NCBI RefSeq assembly: GCF_028736035.1
Contig: NZ_CP117866.1
Span: 5,828,001-5,892,000 of the forward strand
Length of the DNA stretch: 64,000 nt
Source of the DNA: Streptomyces sp. T12
GTDB taxonomy: Bacteria > Actinomycetota > Actinomycetes > Streptomycetales > Streptomycetaceae
Reading direction: 5' to 3'
The position numbers and the translations under genes were made by a program. The stretch's first letter is position 1, and the number at the start of each line of letters is the position of its first letter. This document shows, in pieces, positions 59,830 through 64,000 of this stretch. The notes beneath the pieces were generated by a model that worked only from the letters and a program-made list of their open reading frames with translations, did no database searches and was not told the origin of the DNA.

Positions 59830-61233
59830 ATGCGTCGCAGCCCCACCAGGAGAACGGTCCTCACGGCTACGGCGGCGACCGCGGCGGCGATGACGGCAAC
59901 CGGTACGGCCGAGGCGGCGCCCGCGTCGGCGAACCGCCCCCCGGCAACCGCCCAGCGCCCCACCCGCGAACTGCGCGCCCTCCTCCGCGAGATCGACCCC
60001 GCCCGCATCGAGGCCACGACCCGCAAACTGGTCTCCTTCGGTACCCGCCACACCCTCTCCGTCCAGGACGACCCGGCGCGCGGCATCGGCGCCGCCCGCG
60101 ACTGGCTGGCCGCGGAGCTGAGGTCGTACGCGGCGGCCTCCGGCGGCCGGATGACGGTCGAACTCCAGTCGTACGTCCAGGAACCCGCCCCGCGCATCCC
60201 CACCGCGACCCGCATCACGAACGTCGTCGCGACCCTCCGCGGCTCGCTCACGCCGGAGCGCGTCTACGTCGTCTCGGGCCACTACGACTCCCGCGTCACG
60301 GACGTCATGGACGCCACCTCCGACGCGCCGGGCGCGGACGACGACGCCTCGGGTGTGGCCGTCGTGCTGGAACTGGCCCGGGTGATGGCGAAGCGCCGCC
60401 CTGCGTCGACGGTCGTGTTCGCGGCGGTGGCGGGGGAGGAGCAGGGCCTGTACGGATCGGCGTACATGGCACAGCAGCTGAAGGCGGCGGGCGCGGACGT
60501 CCAGGCCATGTTCACGAACGACATAGTCGGCAGCTCGACCGCGGACGACGGCACACGCGACCCGTACACGATCCGCCTGTTCGCGGAGGGGGTCCCCTCC
60601 TCGGAAACCCCCGAACAGGCGGCGATCCGCCGCTCGGTGGGCGGCGAGAACGACTCCGCGACCCGCCAACTGGCGAGATTCGTCAGGGACGTGGCCGAGA
60701 ACGACGCCACCGGCATGCGGATCCGCGTGGTCTACCGCCGCGACCGCTACCGCCGGGGCGGCGACCACATCCCCTTCCTCGAACGCGGCTACCCGGCCGC
60801 CCGCTTCACCGAGCCGGCCGAGGACTTCGCCCACCAGCACCAGGACGTCCGCGTCGACGAGACCGGCAAGCAGTACGGCGACCTGCCGCAGTTCTGCGAC
60901 TTCGACTTCACGGCGCGGGTGGCGAAGGTCAACGCGGCGGCGTTGTGGACCCTGTCCCAGGCCCCCGGAGCCCCGACCGGCGCCAAGATCATCACGACCA
61001 CCCTCACGAACACCACGCAACTGGTGTGGACGAGGGGCCCGGAACCGGACCTCGCCGGCTACGAGATCGTCTGGCGCGAGACGACGGCCCCCGAGTGGAC
61101 CCATGTGGTGCCGGCGGGCGACGTGACGACACACGAGGTGGACCTGTCGAAGGACAACGTGTTCGTCGGGGTGAGAGCGGTGAACACAGCGGGCCTGCGG
61201 GGGCCGGTGGCTTTCCCGGCCCCGCAGTCGTAA
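59830..61233 (+). CDS. secreted M28-family metallopeptidase
   Basis: 467 residues. The N-terminus MRRSPTRRTVLTATAATAAA resembles a twin-arginine (Tat) signal. Zinc-site elements in order: HYDSR (~151), ADDDASG (~169), GEEQG (~201), later Asp in FTNDIV and His in HQHQD. It is an aminopeptidase-like enzyme secreted in folded form. The C-terminal ~85 residues resemble a fibronectin III-type domain (TGAKIITTTLTNTTQLVWTR). Start ATG 59830 has GGGAGGA upstream. Confidence 0.88.
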   Translation: MRRSPTRRTVLTATAATAAAMTATGTAEAAPASANRPPATAQRPTRELRALLREIDPARIEATTRKLVSFGTRHTLSVQDDPARGIGAARDWLAAELRSYAAASGGRMTVELQSYVQEPAPRIPTATRITNVVATLRGSLTPERVYVVSGHYDSRVTDVMDATSDAPGADDDASGVAVVLELARVMAKRRPASTVVFAAVAGEEQGLYGSAYMAQQLKAAGADVQAMFTNDIVGSSTADDGTRDPYTIRLFAEGVPSSETPEQAAIRRSVGGENDSATRQLARFVRDVAENDATGMRIRVVYRRDRYRRGGDHIPFLERGYPAARFTEPAEDFAHQHQDVRVDETGKQYGDLPQFCDFDFTARVAKVNAAALWTLSQAPGAPTGAKIITTTLTNTTQLVWTRGPEPDLAGYEIVWRETTAPEWTHVVPAGDVTTHEVDLSKDNVFVGVRAVNTAGLRGPVAFPAPQS

Positions 61234-61287
61234 GCCGGTCCGCATCGCCAGTGCCCATTGTCCGGCCCGTCCGGGGGCCGCGGGCCC

Positions 61288-62049
61288 CTACCGAGGCTCG
61301 GGCGGGCGCTGCCTGGGCATGTTCGGTCGCGCCCCGTTCCCCGGTGGCACAGCGAGCCGCCCCTGCCCCACCCCCACGTCCTGCCGAGCCCCGCCGGCCA
61401 CAGCCGACTGAATTCCCATCGGCGCCGACCCCGTCCGGAACTCCACCATCCAGTCCGCCGTCTCCGCCCGCACCAGCTCCGTCACGTCCTCCGAGAACCG
61501 CCGCAGCACCCCCAGACACCGCTCCGCCGCCTCACTCGCGGTCCCCTCGGCCGGTCCCAGAACCTCCCGCACACTCTCCGTCGCCCAGTCGAACTGCAAC
61601 ACCTGAAGCCGCCGCTGCACCGCCTGAGCCGTGGCGACGTCCCTTATCCACCCGGACGTCACCCCGAAGAACCGATCGACCGCCATACACGCCACCGCCA
61701 GCAGCAGCGCCAGATACCCCCACGGCGCCACCCCGCTCGCGACCCCCGTCAGATCCAGCAGCGGCAGCGCGGCCCCCACCACCGCCCCCACCGCGGCCCC
61801 ACCCCGCAACGCCCGAGCCCCCCGCCGCTTCCACACGCGATCCGCGAGATACCACGCGGCCGTGTCCAGCGCCCCCCGCTCCACCCACCGGTACAACTCG
61901 TGCAACCGCACCGCGGGCTCCCCCCAGTCCCCGAGCGGAAACGCCCGCCCCCTCAGATCGCCCGGCCGGATCCCGGCCGCCCCTTCGCCGCCCCCGACGC
62001 CCCGCCCGTGCTGAGACGACCTCTCGGGCTGCATCTCCGGCTGACCCAC
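61288..62049 (-). CDS. SLATT-like two-transmembrane protein
   Basis: 253 residues from GTG 62049, chosen for AGGGAG 6 nt upstream; an ATG at 62034 is possible. ELYRWVERGALDTAAWYLADRVWKRRGARALRG leads into two hydrophobic helices (GAAVGAVVGAALPLLDL and YLALLLAVACMAVDRFFG), then VQRRLQVLQFDWATESVRE and a helical tail. That is the SLATT fold known as a membrane-effector domain beside SMODS/SLOG defence proteins. No nucleotidyltransferase or SLOG gene is adjacent. Confidence 0.7.
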   Translation of the reverse strand: MGQPEMQPERSSQHGRGVGGGEGAAGIRPGDLRGRAFPLGDWGEPAVRLHELYRWVERGALDTAAWYLADRVWKRRGARALRGGAAVGAVVGAALPLLDLTGVASGVAPWGYLALLLAVACMAVDRFFGVTSGWIRDVATAQAVQRRLQVLQFDWATESVREVLGPAEGTASEAAERCLGVLRRFSEDVTELVRAETADWMVEFRTGSAPMGIQSAVAGGARQDVGVGQGRLAVPPGNGARPNMPRQRPPEPR

Positions 62050-62348
62050 CCGGCACTCCCTACTGATCACGGTGCGTGACACCACGTACGACCCGGGTAC
62101 GACCCCCACGCCGCACGGAACGTCACGCAGCACCTGAGGCTGACGCGCCGGACCCTTCCTAGCGCCCCATGGGTGACGAAGAGATGCCTTTCGCCTCTTT
62201 TCCGCCCGGAAGAGGGTCTTGATCAGGTATCGGACTCCAGTTCCTCTCACTCGAAAGAGTGCTGGGGCGACGGCTGCGCCGACCACGTAGGCTCGTGCTG
62301 AACGGGAAATCCGAGCGGAAATCCCCGTACGAACACAAGGAGCTGATC

Positions 62349-62711
62349 GTGATCCCCGGTGGTGGCCAGCCCAACATGCAGCAGCTGCTCCAGCAGGCCC
62401 AGAAGATGCAGCAGGACCTGGCGAGGGCGCAGGAGGAACTGGCTCAGACAGAGGTCGAGGGCCAGGCGGGCGGCGGTCTGGTGAAGGCCACCGTGACGGG
62501 CTCCGGCGAACTCAGGGCGCTCAAGATCGACCCGAAGGCGGTGGACCCGGAGACTGCATCCATTGAAGAGACGGCCGAGACCCTCGCCGACCTGGTCATC
62601 GCGGCCGTACAGGCGGCCAACGAGAACGCGCAGAACCTCCAGCAGCAGAAGCTGGGCCCGCTGGCCCAGGGCCTGGGCGGCGGCAGCGGCATCCCGGGCC
62701 TGCCCTTCTGA
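62349..62711 (+). CDS. YbaB/EbfC nucleoid-associated protein
   Basis: 120 residues from GTG 62349 with AAGGAG 6 nt upstream. The core matches Yba[53 protein letters not shown] (shown in sections as [17 protein letters not shown] and [16 protein letters not shown]), ending in a Gly-rich tail. It binds DNA as a dimer; it sits immediately upstream of recR as in most bacteria, though dnaX is absent here. Confidence 0.92.
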   Translation: MIPGGGQPNMQQLLQQAQKMQQDLARAQEELAQTEVEGQAGGGLVKATVTGSGELRALKIDPKAVDPETASIEETAETLADLVIAAVQAANENAQNLQQQKLGPLAQGLGGGSGIPGLPF

Positions 62712-62804
62712 CATTCCCGGCGTTCTCCGGCTTGCCTTTCTAAGACGGGCCGCGGCCAACTACCGTACGTACCGTAAGGAACCCCAGGAAGGGACGGCAG
62801 TCCG

Positions 62805-63404
62805 TTGTACGAAGGCGTGGTCCAGGACCTCATCGACGAGCTGGGACGGCTGCCCGGCGTCGGTCCCAAGAGCGCGCAGCGGATCGCCTTCCACATCCTG
62901 CAGGCGGAGCCGACGGACGTACGGCGCCTCGCCCAGGCCCTGATGGAGGTCAAGGCGAAGGTCCGCTTCTGCGCGACGTGCGGGAACATCGCGCAGGAGG
63001 AGCTGTGCAACATCTGCCGGGACACGCGCCGTGACCCGGCGGTGATCTGCGTGGTCGAGGAGCCGAAGGACGTCGTGGCGATCGAGCGGACCCGCGAGTT
63101 CCGCGGCCGTTACCACGTCCTCGGCGGCGCGATCAGCCCGATCGAGGGTGTCGGGCCGGACGACCTGCGTATACGAGAACTTCTCGCGCGGTTGGCCGAC
63201 GGGACGGTCACGGAGCTGATCCTGGCCACCGACCCGAACCTGGAGGGCGAGGCCACGGCCACGTACCTCGCACGCATGATCAAGCCCATGGGCCTGAAGG
63301 TCACCCGCCTGGCCAGCGGCCTCCCGGTGGGTGGCGACCTGGAATACGCGGACGAGGTCACCCTCGGCCGCGCCTTCGAGGGGAGACGACTCCTAGATGT
63401 CTGA
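62805..63404 (+). CDS. recR: recombination mediator RecR
   Basis: 199 residues from TTG 62805. HhH region [20 protein letters not shown], zinc finger Cys56, Cys59, Cys68, Cys71, Toprim with [10 protein letters not shown] and [11 protein letters not shown], full length. It acts with RecF/RecO to load RecA at gaps. Overlaps the next gene by 8 nt. Confidence 0.96.
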   Translation: MYEGVVQDLIDELGRLPGVGPKSAQRIAFHILQAEPTDVRRLAQALMEVKAKVRFCATCGNIAQEELCNICRDTRRDPAVICVVEEPKDVVAIERTREFRGRYHVLGGAISPIEGVGPDDLRIRELLARLADGTVTELILATDPNLEGEATATYLARMIKPMGLKVTRLASGLPVGGDLEYADEVTLGRAFEGRRLLDV

Positions 63405-64000
63405 CGCCACGCTGCACGCGACCGAGCCGGACCCGGACGACTTCGCGGTCCAGATCTCGGACCAGATCGAGAGCTTCCTGGTCGCCGTCACGGAGGTCGC
63501 GAAGGGCGACGAGCCGGGCTCGACCGTGCCCTTCCTCCTCCTGGAGGTCTCCCAACTCCTCCTGGCCGGCGGCCGCCTGGGCGCCCACGAGGACATCGTC
63601 CCCGACGAGCGCTACGAGCCCGACCTGGGCCCGGAGCCCGACGTCGACGAACTCCGCGAGAACCTCGCCCGCCTGCTGGACCCGGTGGACGTCTACTCCG
63701 AGGTCTTCGACCCCTACGAGCCCCGCAAGGCCCCGGTCCCGGCCCGTATCTCCGACGACCTCGCCGACGTCATCACCGACCTCCGCCACGGCATGGCCCA
63801 CTACCGCGCCGGCCGCACCACGGAGGCCCTGTGGTGGTGGCAGTTCTCGTACTTCTCCAACTGGGGTACGACGGCCTCGGCGACCCTGCGCGCCCTGCAC
63901 TCGGTCCTGGCCCACGTCCGCCTGAACCAGCCCCTGGAGGAGCTGGACGGCCTGGACACGGACCAGGGCATGATGGGCGACGAGACGCTGGAGTTCGAGG
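63397..64000 (+). CDS. DUF5063 family protein, partial (continues past window end)
   Basis: ATG 63397 overlaps the recR stop by 8 nt. 201 codons are seen without a stop. Segments: [70 protein letters not shown] (in pieces). DUF5063 is conserved with recR in Actinobacteria and has no known reaction. The C-terminus lies outside the window. Confidence 0.85.
   Translation, partial: MSDATLHATEPDPDDFAVQISDQIESFLVAVTEVAKGDEPGSTVPFLLLEVSQLLLAGGRLGAHEDIVPDERYEPDLGPEPDVDELRENLARLLDPVDVYSEVFDPYEPRKAPVPARISDDLADVITDLRHGMAHYRAGRTTEALWWWQFSYFSNWGTTASATLRALHSVLAHVRLNQPLEELDGLDTDQGMMGDETLEFE

Noticed and set aside
1..64000. tRNA, rRNA, CRISPR arrays, insertion sequences, phage attachment sites
   Set aside because: I looked for cloverleaf-like arms, repeat-spacer arrays, transposase or integrase motifs and found none. 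Small tRNA-like structures cannot be excluded without a dedicated scan.

Overview
The window is very GC-rich, gene-dense DNA with GTG/TTG starts, ATGA/GTGA overlaps between genes, and actinobacterial families (Scr1/DUF5753 and DUF397 proteins, a YbaB-RecR-DUF5063 run, a HAIR-type heat-shock operator before clpB). It is most likely a Streptomyces core-chromosome segment. From memory, the gene order resembles the S. coelicolor interval running from recR/purA through kynU, fba and pyrE to clpB; this was not checked by search. I see no tRNA, rRNA, CRISPR array, transposase or phage integrase.

Layout. 1-5.4 kb: edge-truncated secreted PA14 protein, an orphan sugar-binding lipoprotein, and a translationally coupled ATP-grasp / alpha-E / transglutaminase operon. 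5.5-15.1 kb is accessory in character: a RelE-like toxin with an unusual antitoxin, an anti-sigma-type ATPase divergent from an Scr1-type regulator/DUF397 pair, a VanZ-like membrane protein, a small secreted protein, then four paralogous LuxR-type regulators (one frameshifted) divergent from a short exported peptide and a Rieske-like protein without recognisable cluster ligands. 15.2-29.5 kb is mostly housekeeping: clpB under a HAIR operator, a YbjN protein, an aminotransferase, a Gly/Ser/Cys-tailed membrane protein, DUF2617, a membrane aminopropyltransferase, aldose epimerase, pyrE, fba, an MFS exporter and DUF3151.

29.5-33.4 kb is a tryptophan-to-anthranilate module (kynA, kynU, a TetR regulator, a formamidase-like hydrolase). 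33.5-40.0 kb carries an exported hydrolase, an acyltransferase and two tandem paralogous NarL-type two-component systems; both operons follow the same 18-bp sequence. 40-45.9 kb: VOC protein, P450, an ABC exporter divergent from its probable regulator, and a diacylglycerol-kinase-like protein. 46.1-47.4 kb is purA behind an 11-bp inverted repeat.

47.5-50.8 kb: a phospholipid synthase, a secreted ricin-like lectin in a relatively AT-rich patch, a truncated Scr1-type regulator with DUF397, and a small protein with a GPVVQARDI-like tail. 50.8-57.6 kb: a two-domain glycosyltransferase coupled to a GntR regulator, a class III aminotransferase, and a DJ-1/MarR operon behind three GACAG palindromes. 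57.7-64 kb: a Ser/Thr kinase, a secreted M28 peptidase, a SLATT-like 2-TM protein, ybaB, recR and the start of a DUF5063 gene that runs off the window. A stem-loop repeat family occurs in at least three intergenic places.
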